From: Spirometra erinaceieuropaei
Taxonomy: Eukaryota > Platyhelminthes > Cestoda > Diphyllobothriidea > Diphyllobothriidae
Length of the DNA: 64,000 nt
Direction: 5' to 3'
NCBI GenBank assembly: GCA_902702965.1
Contig: CACRXP010000068.1
Location: 635,996 to 699,995 of the forward strand
A model generated the notes under the pieces. The model saw only the letters and a program-made list of their open reading frames with translations. It did not search any database and was not told the DNA's origin. The stretch's first letter is position 1, and each line of letters begins with the position of its first letter. The translations under genes and the position numbers were made by a program. Below, piece after piece: positions 24,540 through 37,285 of the stretch.

Positions 24540-25336
24540 CCTCCACGTATGCGAATACTTCCGAAACTTATGTAGCATGAATTTTTGTCATTAATTTTCG
24601 ATGCCCCTAATAGTTGAATTATATTTCCTGGAAAACATGCATAAAAATATTCATTGTTTACTCATTCTGTATACAATTAAGTCTTCTTTCAACCTTATAC
24701 TCGAAGGAAGGGCATAATTCGGTTCTCAAAGTACCGTGAAATGGCCGTTCATAAATCTTCACGTCCCTCTGTTTACCAACGTGGCTTGTAAAGTCAACAA
24801 TAGGGATCAAATAAACTGCTTAATTTTATGAACCCAGTAGGATTTCCCTATACTACCGTAGAAAAATATATGGTTTTCCGTACACGGAAGGTATACGGCT
24901 TGTAGATTGGGAACCCTAATTCCAAGTGTGACGGAAGAGCGGGTTCAAAATTGTTTTGGAATTGGAAAGGTATCCGAAAACGGAATTATACCCTTCCTTT
25001 GAGCATAAAATTAGCAGAAGAAGTAACCAGTTACCGAATAAACGGAAGAATGAATAATTTTATTCATGTTGTCCATAACATATAATTGGACTTTTAGAGG
25101 CATCGAAAACCAATGAGAAAAATGCATGCTACATAAGTAGTCGTTTTTTTCAGAGTGAAGTTTTTCCATACTGATGGACGGAGGTTCTTTTGAAAGCCGG
25201 CATCCTGAGGTAACTGAAATAGTATAGAATTATGTTGCAGGCTGACTTGTTTAACGACACTACTAAAGAAATCTTTTGGAAACGAAAAGAATTTCAGAAT
25301 TTCCGTTGACATTTCATGAGTTGGCCCACTTACTGT
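24540..25336. mobile_element. Long-hairpin element (copy C), clearest foldback structure
   Basis: Inner arms pair over long distances. AATTTTCGATGCCC at about 24594 is inverted at 25102 (GGCATCGAAAACCAAT), and GAAGGAAGGGCATAATTCGG at about 24704 is inverted at 24980 (CGGAATTATACCCTTCCTTT). The right terminus (GAATTTCAGAATTTCCGTTG ... CCCACTTACTGTA) is intact, while the left terminus is degraded. The element is therefore mostly one long imperfect palindrome around a centre near 24850. It encodes no protein. Confidence 0.7.
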
Positions 25337-27094
25337 ACGGCTACGCCATATGATCCAAATGGTAAAATTAGTTATAACTCGTGGTTCCTTTTGAGCATCA
25401 CAAACCAGATTTATGTCACCGGAATGACCAGCGACCGAGATTGCCACGCCCATGAACTCATCCTACACACTGCTTATGGTGGATGTGAATAAATGCGGCA
25501 CAAGTAAAAAGTTGCGAAAATTCCCATGGAGCAACTCAAAAGAGCATTTGGCGAGTATACGCGTGTATGCGATATATTCTCATCGAACCAGTACATTTGT
25601 GATGGGCATGAGGTACAAACTGAAACGTGTGAGGAATACGTGGGAGTGACTACGGCTCGTCTTTTCATACAAGTGGGTGTGTGAATAATAAGGGAGGAGG
25701 GGAGAGAAGGCAGTGAATGACTGTGACGGTTGGGTAGATCCGTGTCATAATGGGGACGAGGGGTAGACGGGGCGCGGAGACATGCATACAGTTAATCGAT
25801 CCTTGGCCACGGCAGACGCGGAGCGTGCGAGCGGTTCTTCTGCGCGCACAGCACCGGCCTCCGTAGCCTGATGACAGTTGTTTCCCCTGTTGCTAGTAAG
25901 CGCTGACCAAGTCGCTTAAGATGGTTAGGTGGGACCTTGTAAATAAGACGGAACGCTTCCTTAGATCCACACGGTGCCCAGAATCAACCGCGTACGAGGA
26001 TGGAGCCACGTCATTTTCGGGCACATTTAGAGTCGGTTGCGGTGAAAATACTTTAGACTTCTGAGCCGAATTTTGCATACTGGTTAAGTATTTGTCATTC
26101 AAAGGGGCGTAGCCAAGATGGTAACCCAATAATCTCCAGTTTGCGTCTGCTGAACATCCGACTGACTTTGCTAATCCGCGTTGCATTTTTGATCCCGATC
26201 ACGAGGTTGCTTGATTCTTTCTAGATAACGGAGTTTGTCCATAAATGTAAACAAAATTCGTTAGATTTACAGTCGGCGCCAGTCGGCGCATGATTAATGC
26301 CTTCTATGTGCTGACGTTCGGACCGAGTTCGGTACAATTTGAGATACAATGCTCAGCCCGGAAGAAGACGGTACGGTAGCATTTATAATGGGAGTCTCTG
26401 CTCCAGCTTTGTACTTTGGCGACCGATAAATCTGCAGTGTTGGTGAGGAAGATACCGCAGGAGTGGTCCCCGACCGAAAGCTTTTCTTTTCGTTTGTAGG
26501 GTTGAGCAGTGCTGACAACCTGAAAATCCTGTGGGGGTCGCGGTGCTGGTAGACGTCTGATAGAATGCAGTCGTGACAGTTGCCGTCGTAACCGTGCGGA
26601 ATGAGGACGATCAGTGCGCCACGTAGGGCTCCCCATTGATTACTGTTAATTATTTCTCTTCGATGTCAGACATAGCGTTGAAGAACCATGATTTCTGCCA
26701 TAAAGCGCACCCATCTTCTGAGCTGCTGTAAGGTGCGTCTCAGTCATGCTGGGAGCTGAAGCTGCCTGATGGTCGCAAGAAAGTTCCTCGTTTCGCTGAT
26801 GCTCAGCAGTCTTTGGGCTTCCGCGGACTTGAGACTCGGTCGGCCATTTCGCACCTCTCTCACTCTCAACTTCAGTTGGTCTCGGCATTGCAAACATACA
26901 ACTTTACTAACATCAGCCATTTTGTTTGAATAGGTCCCTTGCAGTCTGTTTTGCTCGCAGTGGAGACATCAAACCCCTTCGTTACCGTCAGGTCACTTCC
27001 GACTGCTGTCATCATGTGGCTTCAAGGGTTCCCAAAGCAGCAAATTGAATGATACCTCCTCAGGTCCTTTAATTTACCTAATTATCCAAATCAG
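25337..27094. other. GC-richer region with unidentified minus-strand open frames
   Basis: Open minus-strand frames of 74-110 codons occur at 25893-26186, 26294-26636 and 26646-26897, with composition unlike the AT-rich surroundings. The successive frames could be one decayed coding unit. They resemble no domain I can name, so I call no function. A purine-rich block at 25680-25790 (GGGAGGAGGGGAGAGAAGG) is a simple-composition patch. Confidence 0.3.
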
Positions 27095-27370
27095 CAGACT
27101 GATTTAAATAGTGGAAGGGCGCTCACCGATCACGTTACAGAACTCAATCGTTATGTTGTGCTTTACGGGCTCTTTCTCTCTCGAGCCCAACCAGCAGTTA
27201 CACAGCGATGCGTGATATAGGTAGAATAACATTACCGACAAAGACAAGGGAGACTGGAATGACCATTTCTGGCTCACTAGCTGTCGACAGCGGAGTGATG
27301 CCCGAGGTTTGGAACACCTGGGGATCGACCCTACAAATTTTTATTTAGATGTCTAACGTCCCAAATTACT
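27095..27370 (-). repeat. tRNA-derived SINE, family 1 (inverted copy)
   Basis: Read on the minus strand, a decayed tRNA-like head (GGCTCAGTAA ... GGGTCGATCCCCAGGTGTTC) is followed by the body (GCCAGAAATGGTCATTCCAG, TCTCCCTTGTCTTTGTCGGT). The tail carries GGTTGGGCTCGAGAGAGAAA and GTGATCGGTGAGCGCCC. This is the head-body-tail order also seen at 6775-7114. Confidence 0.7.
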
Positions 27371-27429
27371 GAGCCAAGGACTCGTTCTCCTGTCCTTTGC
27401 GATCGGACATATACAATGACAGAACGAAG

Positions 27430-27660
27430 CTCACCGGGGCTCGAGTGAGATCCACAAGACACAACGGGACCAATGATTTCGGTAGCGCGATCAGTGACAG
27501 GTCTCAGTGGTTAGAAGTACTGGACTTCTAACCAACAGATCGAGTTATACAGCGCAAGTTGTTTCCCACCTCGGGGTTGAGCATGATTGACAACGGCTAA
27601 TAAGCTAGAAATGGCCTTTGTAGTCTATCTTGTCTTTTTCGGCAATCGTATGCTGATTAC
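27430..27660 (+). repeat. tRNA-derived SINE, family 1 (tail-head-body order)
   Basis: A tail block (GGGGCTCGAGTGAGATCC, ACACAACGGGACC) lies upstream of a head. The head has an A-box-like GTCTCAGTGGTTAGAAGTAC and the anticodon-region ACTTCTAACCAACAG. The body follows with ATGGCCTTTGTAGTCTATCT and TGTCTTTTTCGGC. The B box is decayed. Confidence 0.6.
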
Positions 27661-27759
27661 GCCCACTAACTAGGATATAATCTAACAGATGACGTTTACG
27701 TAAACGATAATACAAGCCAGAATAGGTCATTCAGTCTTCCTTGTCAATGCATGCTCTTC

Positions 27760-28040
27760 GTTGCTATGCGACTGCCGTCGTGGGATCTTGATAGAGCCTC
27801 GAGGCACAACGAAATAAGCATATCACTTAACCCGATCGGAGGACGCAATTCTTACCTAGTTAATGCTCCCGATCACAACCGATAGGACAACTGGCTCGTG
27901 AGTCAATAGTGAAGCGTTCGACTTAATAACGAAGACTGCGAATCCGAATCCAAACCCGAAGTTTAGTGTGATTGAATGACGGCGACTAATAACTCGGAAT
28001 TGCGATTCTAATCTCCTTTGACTTGGTCGGTAGGCCTTTC
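27760..28040 (+). repeat. tRNA-derived SINE, family 1 (tail-head-body order)
   Basis: A tail (GAGCCTCGAGGCACAACGAA, CCGATCGGAGGACGC) leads through GATCACAACCGATAGGACAA into a head (CTGGCTCGTGAGTCAATAGT, GCGTTCGACTT), then the body (GACGGCGACTAATAACTCGG). It follows the previous copy at about 100 bases in the same direction. Confidence 0.6.
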
Positions 28041-28979
28041 AATGTGAGCTGTGTCTAAGTGGATAGTGACGTCATCAAAGACAGTCAGTATGTCCGTCCT
28101 CAACATAGTCGTTGGGGATGGGACTGAGATATTAGTGGGAGTTGTCACATAAAGAGCTATGATGTTTACCTGGTGGTAGAGTGAGGGCATTGCGAAGTAC
28201 TTTATTCGCGAATTAAAACTGTTGTCGTCATGACAAGGCTATTGAATCTCGTATGACTGACCAAACCTGTCTCCTAATGCTGTTTTGTCCCTAAATGCGA
28301 GTCTGCTTTACATATCCACCCTATAGAGGAAGGTTTAAACGTGAACTTACTTGAACAAATTGTGTCTGCTCGTAAAAACCGGGTTCACAGAGAGCTGCGA
28401 TCTGTTTTTTGTATTAAACCGCTTCCCGGATAACAAAAGTTGCTTGACTATTGTGTTGCAGAAGAGAGAACAAATATTTTAAGCTGCCAGTGTGAGCCTG
28501 CTCATTTTGCCAAATCGGTGATTGTTTCCTTTACGTTTCTCGAACATATTTTATATGTTTTAAATTCTACAAACTCTCTTACACTCTCTTGAACATTCCA
28601 TACACTGTTATACAGCATTAACCTTATGTATTCTTAAACGTTATTTATGATGCTAAACTGATAACGAACCTGGCTAGAACAAGGGCTAACCCAAAGAGAA
28701 AAAATAAAGATACTTAGCAGAAGAACAGGAAATTTAATAGGGCTAACCCACATGCAATTTCAATTGAACGCTTTGCCCTACAACAACAGGGGTACGAGAG
28801 TTCTGGTTTGGTAGCCCAAACGGCGCCGGTCGAGAAAGTCAAAAGATGTGACTCAACTATTGGGATTGGGTGGGAGGCGATTTAGAAAGAAAATCAAACA
28901 GAATTTGGTAGTCCTTATTCAAATTAAGATTTGCTTATTGGACATGATTGTGTTTCGTTTTCTGGAAGCAGTTGGGAAG

Positions 28980-29386
28980 AGGATCCAAATTTGTTGTCGG
29001 TAGACTGGGGATCGTGTCATACGGGAATGAAGGTAATGGAGGTTGGGGCAGCACGCGTGACGGCGAGCTGACGGAATGAAAAAAATACGGAAGACGGTCA
29101 GTGGCACAATCGATACTTTCGAGTAAACTGAGGAATGAATGCAGATACGGTATCCAGTTGGATAGTCGATAGCGTTTCATTTTGAAGGAATGCCTGATCA
29201 TCGGGTAACTGAGCCTATCCCCTGGCAGACATTGCTCCTATCTCCTAATTCATACCCGGTCGATCTCCGTTTTGTGTTTCTCTGCTCTACTGTCAGACAT
29301 CAGTAATTAACTAGAGTTCGTAAGTACACATATAATCACACGATCCACGGTCTACGGACAGCTAGTATGGGTTGTGGTGACCGCTT
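28980..29386 (-). mobile_element. Short inverted-terminal-repeat element, second copy
   Basis: The minus strand matches 5993-6373 over its full length. Shared blocks are GTGGATCGTG near one end, CTATCCAACTGGATA in the centre, and GACACGATCCCCAGTCTACC at the other. The inverted termini GTTGTCGGTAGACTGGGGAT and AGCTGTCCGTAGACCGTGGA are visible on either side. Confidence 0.65.
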
Positions 29387-31364
29387 AAGCGATTGCGAAT
29401 GCCCCCCCTCATATACTTATTTATAGTAGCACAACCGTGAGATAGGGGTGAACGAACAAAGCGAGCTCAATTAAGCCACTAATTTTGGCGGGAGCCATAA
29501 AAACCGTACCACGAAATGATTAACGAAATGTACTGAAGTAACCAGATTGGCGGCACTACTGACAAGTCGATCTCCCACCATGACCACCCGTACACGACTC
29601 ACCACAAGCTGGAAGCTATATTATTGTGAACTGACAAATGCATCAAAGGGTCTTAAAGTGAATGCCAACTAGCTTTCAACGTAGTTATACTTCATTTCAG
29701 TCTTTTGGGTAACAAAAATCGACGTCCGATTTTTGGCGAAATCTGGTAATGTGTTCCAAAACTTAATCCAGGGTAAATGCTCAGATGCTGCTCATTTGCC
29801 TATAAGTTTAGTTAGCAATGCAGTTGTACAGCCGCAGAAGTAACAAATAAGTGAATTTTATTGTTGGTGTATGGATGCATACACAGATGCATGATTTTAT
29901 AACCGGAAAACAGCGCTTGTAATATATGTTTGCTGTTTCACGGGAAACACATATAAGAGACAGAGGGCATGGCCAACATGTCTAGATCTAAGACCGAAAT
30001 CACTGAATCTAACCAGAATGTACAACGCGGTATTCCTATTAGAAACCACATTTTTGGTCTCGCAACGTTCTGAAAACCATTCGTGCGCGACCGTCGTTGT
30101 GGTCGACAAGATTCCCGCTTAAAAGCAGCCCGGAACGCCGAAATAGGATTGCAAGCCTTTTTGTCTATATTGTGACCGACAAGTCCATTATTTCTGCCAG
30201 AAGGGGACACAGCACCAGGTTTTTATTTTGTGCGGCCTTTTATAGAGCTCGATAAAATGACAATGGCGTTACCCGTGGTTTTGTGTTTGGCAATTCACCG
30301 TGAACGAGTTCAGTCGACCAAATAGATATGGCGATGCTAATAGGTTAAAGTTTCATTTTATCTTTCAATTTCGCATAAGATTTGAACACATATGCGTCTT
30401 TGAAATGCTTTTCTGCAGAGTTGCATGCTACAATAAATGGCTAAAACGAGACACTACTCCCATTCATAGTTGGGCACGTTAACGTCACGAAAGCACTCAC
30501 AGTGCTCTGAAAATAGACTATTAATGTCGCGATTTTTATTGGCAGCAGAACTTACGATGCGCCATATTCTCGCGGTCTATATCAAATTGGCCAAGTAAAG
30601 TGGACAGCGAAAGTAATAAAGAATTCGAACTGTTATAGTTTAAATTTACGTTGTCGGTATGGGACTAACTCGCAGTTAACCGCTTTATATTTTGATACCA
30701 ACGTGCCGTGTTAACAATTCTTTTTTTCTCAGTGGAATTAAAAGTCATAAAAACACAATGTTTGGTGAAAATTCAAATTAATTTATCGTCAGGGCAGTTC
30801 ATGTGCTCGTAGGTAGCGCAGAACGCCCTTCATGCCTTGCTTGCTTTTTTCCGTAAGCGGACATTAACGTAAATAAAAACGTCTAACCAGGTGCCAAATG
30901 TCTATTTAAAAAATAACTTTTGCGTTTCCTTTAAGTTGGCTAGAGAAGATGTGAACGCCCGTGTCTCTTTAAAAGTGAAGTTGTCGGCTTTACAAATGTT
31001 AGTTTGAAAGAGTGGGATATTGCAGGTTGAGGGTGTGGTGCCGGGACCAACAAATAACTGTTTCCTGTACAAATCTAAATTGCAGAATGCACGAAAGGCA
31101 ATGTAACCCAAATACGTCGTCAAGAACTTATTTAAAGTGCTCTCAAGGCAATCATCATTAAAGTTAGATGAATATTTTCTAAATAGTCCAAACCGGCACA
31201 GCCTAGGGTACCTTCACCCAACATCCGTGCACGTTGTTACTTTTGACGCGTATTTCCAATAATACCTATTTTTTGACAGTACACAGGTCGATTTCGACGA
31301 TACTCACCGTATACTCCGCAGCAGAATAAGAGAAAGGACGATAGATTGTGCTAGATAATAAACT
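29387..31364. other. Anonymous intergenic sequence
   Basis: A minus-strand open frame (29897-30210, up to 90 codons) and a 60-codon plus-strand frame show no recognisable domain or convincing splice framing. No repeat seen elsewhere in the window maps here. Confidence 0.35.
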
Positions 31365-31750
31365 TACTCAATATCCACACCACTTTTTCCTTCTATCCCA
31401 CCTGCATGCGGTGCCAAGACTGAGTGAGGGAGACCAGACGCGGGAGGGGGCGTAAGTGGATGGAACGGCGTAACCCCGCGCCTAGCCATACCACCACACG
31501 CTCTGCTTCTGAGCGGACACTGACTGGGATTTAATACACTACGCAAGTGGACGGGGGGGGGTTTGGGTGGCACATATTCCAGTTGGCGCGGCGTGTGCTT
31601 GCACCCAGGCGTGACACCACACACTGAATGTTGACATTAGTTATGAGCGTGCACCCCTGATAACGTCTGCTGTACTGTGATCTAGTCAGCGTGTTGATCC
31701 GGCGCGTTCACCACTTGGCCCGTTTTGGGTGCACTGCCTACCTTTTACTC
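31365..31750. repeat. GC-richer dispersed repeat (copy 1)
   Basis: This segment aligns by eye with 45470-45840 in the same orientation. Shared blocks include CCCGCGCCTAG, GACACTGACTGGGATT, TGGCGCGGCG, CCTGATAACG and, at the end, TTGGCCCGTTTTGGGTGCAC. It contains a run of nine G residues at 31553-31561. Conserved protein coding is not evident. The class is unknown. Confidence 0.6.
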
Positions 31751-32786
31751 CAACACAGACCCCGTTAGTTACCTGCCTCATGTCAGCCTTAATATAAACC
31801 ATAAAATAAGTTGACTGTTAATGTATGTATACCGATAGACTGGTGAATAACTGATGACGATCCTCTGTCCACACGTTTCCTGTGAGAACAAAAATGCAAT
31901 CCTTTACTAGTTTCGGACAAAGGAGAGCTAGTTTAGCTGGACGATGTAGGCTACCAAAGATTATGTCGAAAACATACAAGTGAAGACAAACGAACTGATG
32001 GATGAAGAATGCAAGAAGTCAAGTTTTCGAAAAACCCACGAATCGCGGTGTAGTTTTCACCAAAATAGGTTTAGACGTGTAAACGTTAGACGCGTAGTGT
32101 TGTATAAATTGGTGTTTTACCCACATTATTTGTCTGTAACCACCTTAACTCTCTTTACGAAAGCACTTTCGCATAGGTCAGGCTAACATGTTTCTAGAAA
32201 AACGCCTAGATTTTTCGAGATGCTGTCCAGAAGGGGAAATTTTAAGATTCCATTCTACGCTTTCATTAACACGGGCGTTCGTGCGTGCAAATGCGCGCAC
32301 GTAGAGGACAGAAAGATCTAGCAGAATAGAGGAAAAAATTAGGAAGCAAATTACAAAATGGATTAGAGAAGAGCAAAAGAGCTTCGTAGTTTTATCGACT
32401 AAACTTTGCATAAAGCAATCGAGAATATAAAGTAGCACGCCGACCATGACTCCGTGGAGGTTGCTCCTTTCTTTTAAAAACATGCTACAAAGTATAAAGC
32501 ATGTCTTTTGCACACGGTTGAAAAGCAGGCGCAAATACACAGGATACAACGATTTTTTGATAATTTTTCTCCAGAAATTGATACGCTCTGAGGCAACTTA
32601 ATTTGCTTGACGGTGGATGACTGCGGGTCCGAAGGAAATTTCTAGACTACTAGGTTTCAATTGTCATTGCATTTCCGATCCAGTGCTTACATTTTTAACC
32701 AAGCTCTGGTTGTGTCGAGATTATGATAATTGTTTATTCCAACCAAATAATTAAGAAAATACATTAAAATAAAGGTTACTTACGTT

Positions 32787-32844
32787 ATGTTCTGGTTTAC
32801 TTGTTGGCTTATTGTTGCCTTGTGTGCTTCGAAAACCACTTTTG
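32787..32844 (+). CDS. CUB-domain protein, exon 1 (start codon and signal peptide)
   Basis: ATG at 32787 opens 19 codons whose residues 2-14 (FWFTCWLIVALCA) form a hydrophobic signal-peptide core. A short polar stretch, SKTTF, follows, and the exon then breaks at G|GTATGT, a standard donor. The exon ends in phase 1 and its last G joins the AT of the next exon to give Asp, immediately before the first cysteine of CUB1. It was chosen as exon 1 because hydrophobicity, donor and phase agree with the downstream CUB exon. There is no in-frame upstream requirement and no clear promoter or splice-leader site was seen. The intron to the next exon is 5,005 bases and contains the 63-N gap. Confidence 0.65.
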
Positions 32845-33542
32845 GTATGTAAATATTGTCAATTAATTTCTCCTTGTTTGCGCTCCTTCCTTTCTTCAAA
32901 TAATTCGCATAAAAGTTTAATCTGGCGGACTTCGCAAATCATTGTCCTTATAAACACTAGATAAATCTACATCGACAGCAGGCAATGCTTTTGCAATGTA
33001 ATTAAACGCCAAATATTAGCGTGTGTCGGAAACAGTTGGCTAATTTTTGATATTTTGCTCTAAAATATTAGCAGTTTTCAGTTATTTGGTTCCGGTCGTC
33101 TACTTATAATCGCTATTTGTGCACAAATTTCCGTGCTTACGCCATTACTAATTATCATTTTTGTTTTATTCTCTCGTAGCTAAATGAAATTCGGATAATC
33201 TGGTAAGCCGACTCTAGTGTTATCGTGGCCAGGCGGAGAAGGTGCCCCTGCATTTGCTGAGTCAGTTGTTTTCAATCCAGCTTTTAAATGCTACTCTTAT
33301 ATCCCAGAAGTTACTATAAAATCAGCAGGATTATTTCGGCGAGTATGTTATATGTTGTAAGACCATTTCCGAGATTAATTTAGGTAAATAGCTACAATGT
33401 AGGCGGCTTACTAAATATGTAAGTATATAATTATATAAGACAGCTTTATGCAGCAGCTTGGTAATGATGAAAACCTTTCAGATATACAGCAATTATGAGG
33501 AAGAATATCTGAGGTGTACAGGAAAAGAACGCCTTTTGTTTT

Positions 33543-33605
33543 NNNNNNNNNNNNNNNNNNNNNNNNNNNNNNNNNNNNNNNNNNNNNNNNNNNNNNNNNN
33601 NNNNN
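33543..33605. other. Assembly gap (63 N)
   Basis: These are undetermined bases inside the predicted first intron. Open frames drawn through them carry no meaning. Confidence 1.
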
Positions 33606-36600
33606 GTCTACGCAAAAATAATCAAAACTTCGTAGATCAGGATTGCCGAATGGCAAGTGGCTATCAAGAAAAAACGATGAATGACGATGATCCGGACAAG
33701 CTATTCCCAGAATTTGTAAAACTGTTTCCTGAAAACCTTCGGCTGCAATCTAACTAGTTAAGCAGGCCTACAAACTGAGGTAATCATAGAGCATGATTTT
33801 ATCATAGATAAATGAAGAAAAGGCATCCCCGGTCGCACATTAAACCAAGGAGGTTTTCCAGGATATTCAAGCAAACACAAATGCACATACGTAAGCCTGT
33901 AAGCAAGTCACTATACGGAGATCATGGTATAACCTAAAAATCCATACGCATATCTCATCGGTTTTATGTCTCTGCACAAGGCCATTCAGTTTGCTAGTGC
34001 GTTCTGGAACTCTCCCGAAATTAAAATAGGAGATTTGTGATTTCTGAGACAAATAATGCATTACTCGAGCAACTTTTTTTACATTAAGCGGGTATTCCAC
34101 CAAAATCATACATTTAAGTTAAAGCAATCAGCGTAACCCAAAATATTGACGTGAGCTATTTCTGTAATGTATAAGAGCTGCGCTTGGATGACAATTTCAG
34201 GGAAAATCAAAAGGTCTTATTCTTCCGATATTGTTCATTTGAGGACAAGTGCACATTCTCTGTTGGTCAAGAAACGGGTTGTGTGTCATATTTTCCGTCT
34301 GGGTTTACTTTCAGCGTAGCGCAAACCCACAATATTTCAAATTAGACGTTCTGAGCAATTATAGAGTCTCATGATTTAATTAAAGGTTCTATCTCTGGTC
34401 GGGATAACACAATTTTTTAAAAATTTCTACAAGACATAAAGGAACCAACATGAAAGCAATTGTTTGGGAATGATAGTCTTATCAGCATCCTGCCGAGCTG
34501 AGATTGAAGATTGTAACGGTAGGCAACGATGATTACATAAAGAGCTGGAATTTGGAAAATCGAGAACTACCAATGTTTAAAATAAACCTTCCCTTTAAAC
34601 CAATTCCACACACGATTGGTTTCTGACTACGATTATTTGTACTGTTTGTCTAGGTGACACAAAAAAGTGGTTAGGATACAGCATTTAAACTAATTTGATG
34701 TCAACAACAATCGCAAACTTAATGGGCTCAGGTCTTTCACAGATGTGGTGTAATTTGCAACTTTATGGGTAAAACGAGTATGCGAAACTCTGGCTTTAAC
34801 GGTGATTAGCAATCATCATTTACGTATTTGTAAATGGTATTTCTCCAATATTTCTTAAATAAAATAATGTTAAAAAGGGTCAAGATGATTGTTTTAATTG
34901 TGCTTCAGAGGAATTGGTAAAGTGCACGTTTGTGTAACTTGCAACTAAAAAGCGGGTGATTGTATAGCCCTCTGATCAAAACGAAATATCTCACATAACT
35001 TAGCATTATTTTGATTGATGAAATCTCATTGGTCAAGCCTATCAGATGCAGGGGCCCTATGACCAACCAGAACTGAGGCAAACGCGAGCAGCTGCATGGG
35101 AATGCACGCATCAGGAAAAAGTTCTCTCTATGCTCTGAGTGATTGATAGTCAAAGTACCTTCGTCGTAAATTAATCGTACGAACAATTTGAGGATTTCTT
35201 GCGCTCAACATGCCTTGCTATCTAAAGCGCACGATTTTGAGGCTTCCCTCGATATGAATGACTTTAAGGTTTTTTTACTGGCTGCATTATTTCAATTGCA
35301 AAATATGCTTTCAAAGGCTGGATTTCAAACACCTAAGGTCAAGGACCCCCTTTTGCTCCTTAAACAACCAAGTGAGTTTAAAAAATCTGTCCTTTCTGAT
35401 TAAACGTTAAAGTTTGTTTTGGGCCGTTAGATCCGTTAGATCACTGGCGGCATTGCAAAGTCGTTTTTGCGCTGCTTAGGTATTCCTGGCAGCGTAGATA
35501 ATTTACCTTTTGCCCTAGGGTTTAGAACAATCTTTATTGCATTGCATAGGTAGTTTGAAAATATATGATCTTACTTCTGCTCTTAACAGTCAGAATATAC
35601 ATATTTTAGTACGTAACAAAACATAAGCGTTTATGCTTTCTATATCTAGGCGCAAATATTTCAGATCATTTATTTTCTCCATGTATTTATGTTTGATTTG
35701 GATCCCTAGAGAAATCAGTTGTCTCATTTGTTATTTGCAAACATAAAAACAACCTTACCACATTTAGTAGAGAACCTTTTTGTAAAGAGTACAAATAACT
35801 ACTTTGAACAGTAAGCGAGGCACGTTGTTCGGCAATCGCATTTAAAACGCAAAAAGCTAATATGCGTTCTTATTTACATTATACGTTATTAGTATTCTCG
35901 CTTTTCTTTATTGAAACTATCAGTAAACAACTTGTCAGTGGAAATCAATTGCCTTATGCTTATCCCTTAAGAAAACCTTAAAACGGGGCCATATGTTTTG
36001 TACATATTCAAGACATGGCAAAGACATAAATTGCTGAAAAACAAAAACAAGGATTGGACTAGGATATCGAAAAAGTGGACGGAAAAAACATACAGGAGCA
36101 GCATCAATTTTTCGTGCGACAAATATGATATTAATATATCTAACAAGATGTTTTTGTTAAAAATTTAGGGCACTTATTTGGCCATCTAGTGTCATTTTGA
36201 CGTACACACGTTTTATGTAACGGTTAATTCAGATATTTGCTGAATCGCACGTTTACTTAATGAGGGCTATTTTGTGGTTCAAAACATATTTTTCGGCCTG
36301 TTATATGACATTTCTCGAATAATAGTTGATATGAATTAAAAATGCTCGCTTGCGGATCTAATCGTTTTGTAAGTGAGGTAACTGATTTTTAATAGACACC
36401 TCATTGGTTACAGTAAAAGTGCTATCTCGTGAAATATTGATTAAAATTCTTAAATTTTTTTGATCTAGTATCAATATCTATTGTCATGCAGGATGATCTC
36501 GAGAAAATTTAGTCACCACAAAGCGCTAATCTTCGAATGATTTTTTTCCGGTCGCCCAACGAAATTACGTATCGTAAACATTGACTACTTGAGTAGTATA

Positions 36601-37149
36601 TATTTCCAAACAGGTAATTAGGGCTGTCAGTTATGAAGTAGATATTAGGAAAAACGTGCAAAAATATATTCTTTTTGGTACTTTTAAAGGACATTATATT
36701 TGCCTTAATAGTATTATCTAAAGACTGTGTCATTTAACATCTGGCCGATTACCAATAATGTTTTTATAGTTTAAACCTGATTTAAAATTTAATAGCAATT
36801 GTATAGGTCCTAAATCTGATGGTCTTGATAGAGTATAAAACTGCATGATTGTTCTGATACAGAAAATATACAGTAAATAATTTGAAAACCCTGCATTCAG
36901 GTGCGAAACAGGCCACGTTTTAGTTATTTAAGATTTTAAAAAGAAATTAAAACTTAAATAATTCTCTTATTTATGAAATTTAAAAAAGACACAATCTGCT
37001 ATCAAAAGCGCACACGAAAAAAATTTTTCGTTTTTTGTGACTCTTATTTGCACTTTTGAGAGTATTGATGATCGGTCAGAAAAGAATATCCTACATTTTT
37101 AACAGCGCGCAGTGTTTTAGGTGACGCGAAAATAGCTTGTTTGGGAGCC

Positions 37150-37285
37150 ATTAGTTTATCCTGTTTAAAACATTTCCAGATTATGCCGCACGATAATTAA
37201 TATAACAACTCAAACGTCGTTATCATTTATAATTAAAGGCATTTTTTGAAATTTCAGCCAATTTGTCGTGATACGCACATTCACT
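37150..37285. repeat. Right-end fragment of the long-hairpin element (copy G)
   Basis: GATTATGCCGCACGATAATT, then ATATAACAACTCAAACGTCG, TGAAATTTCAGCCAATTTGT and a terminal CACATTCACTAGA match the family's right terminus. Only this end is recognisable. It lies within intron 1 of the CUB gene. Confidence 0.5.

Noticed and set aside
33411..33757. Open frames of 81-99 codons
   Set aside because: They cross the 63-N gap, and the real sequence there is unknown.
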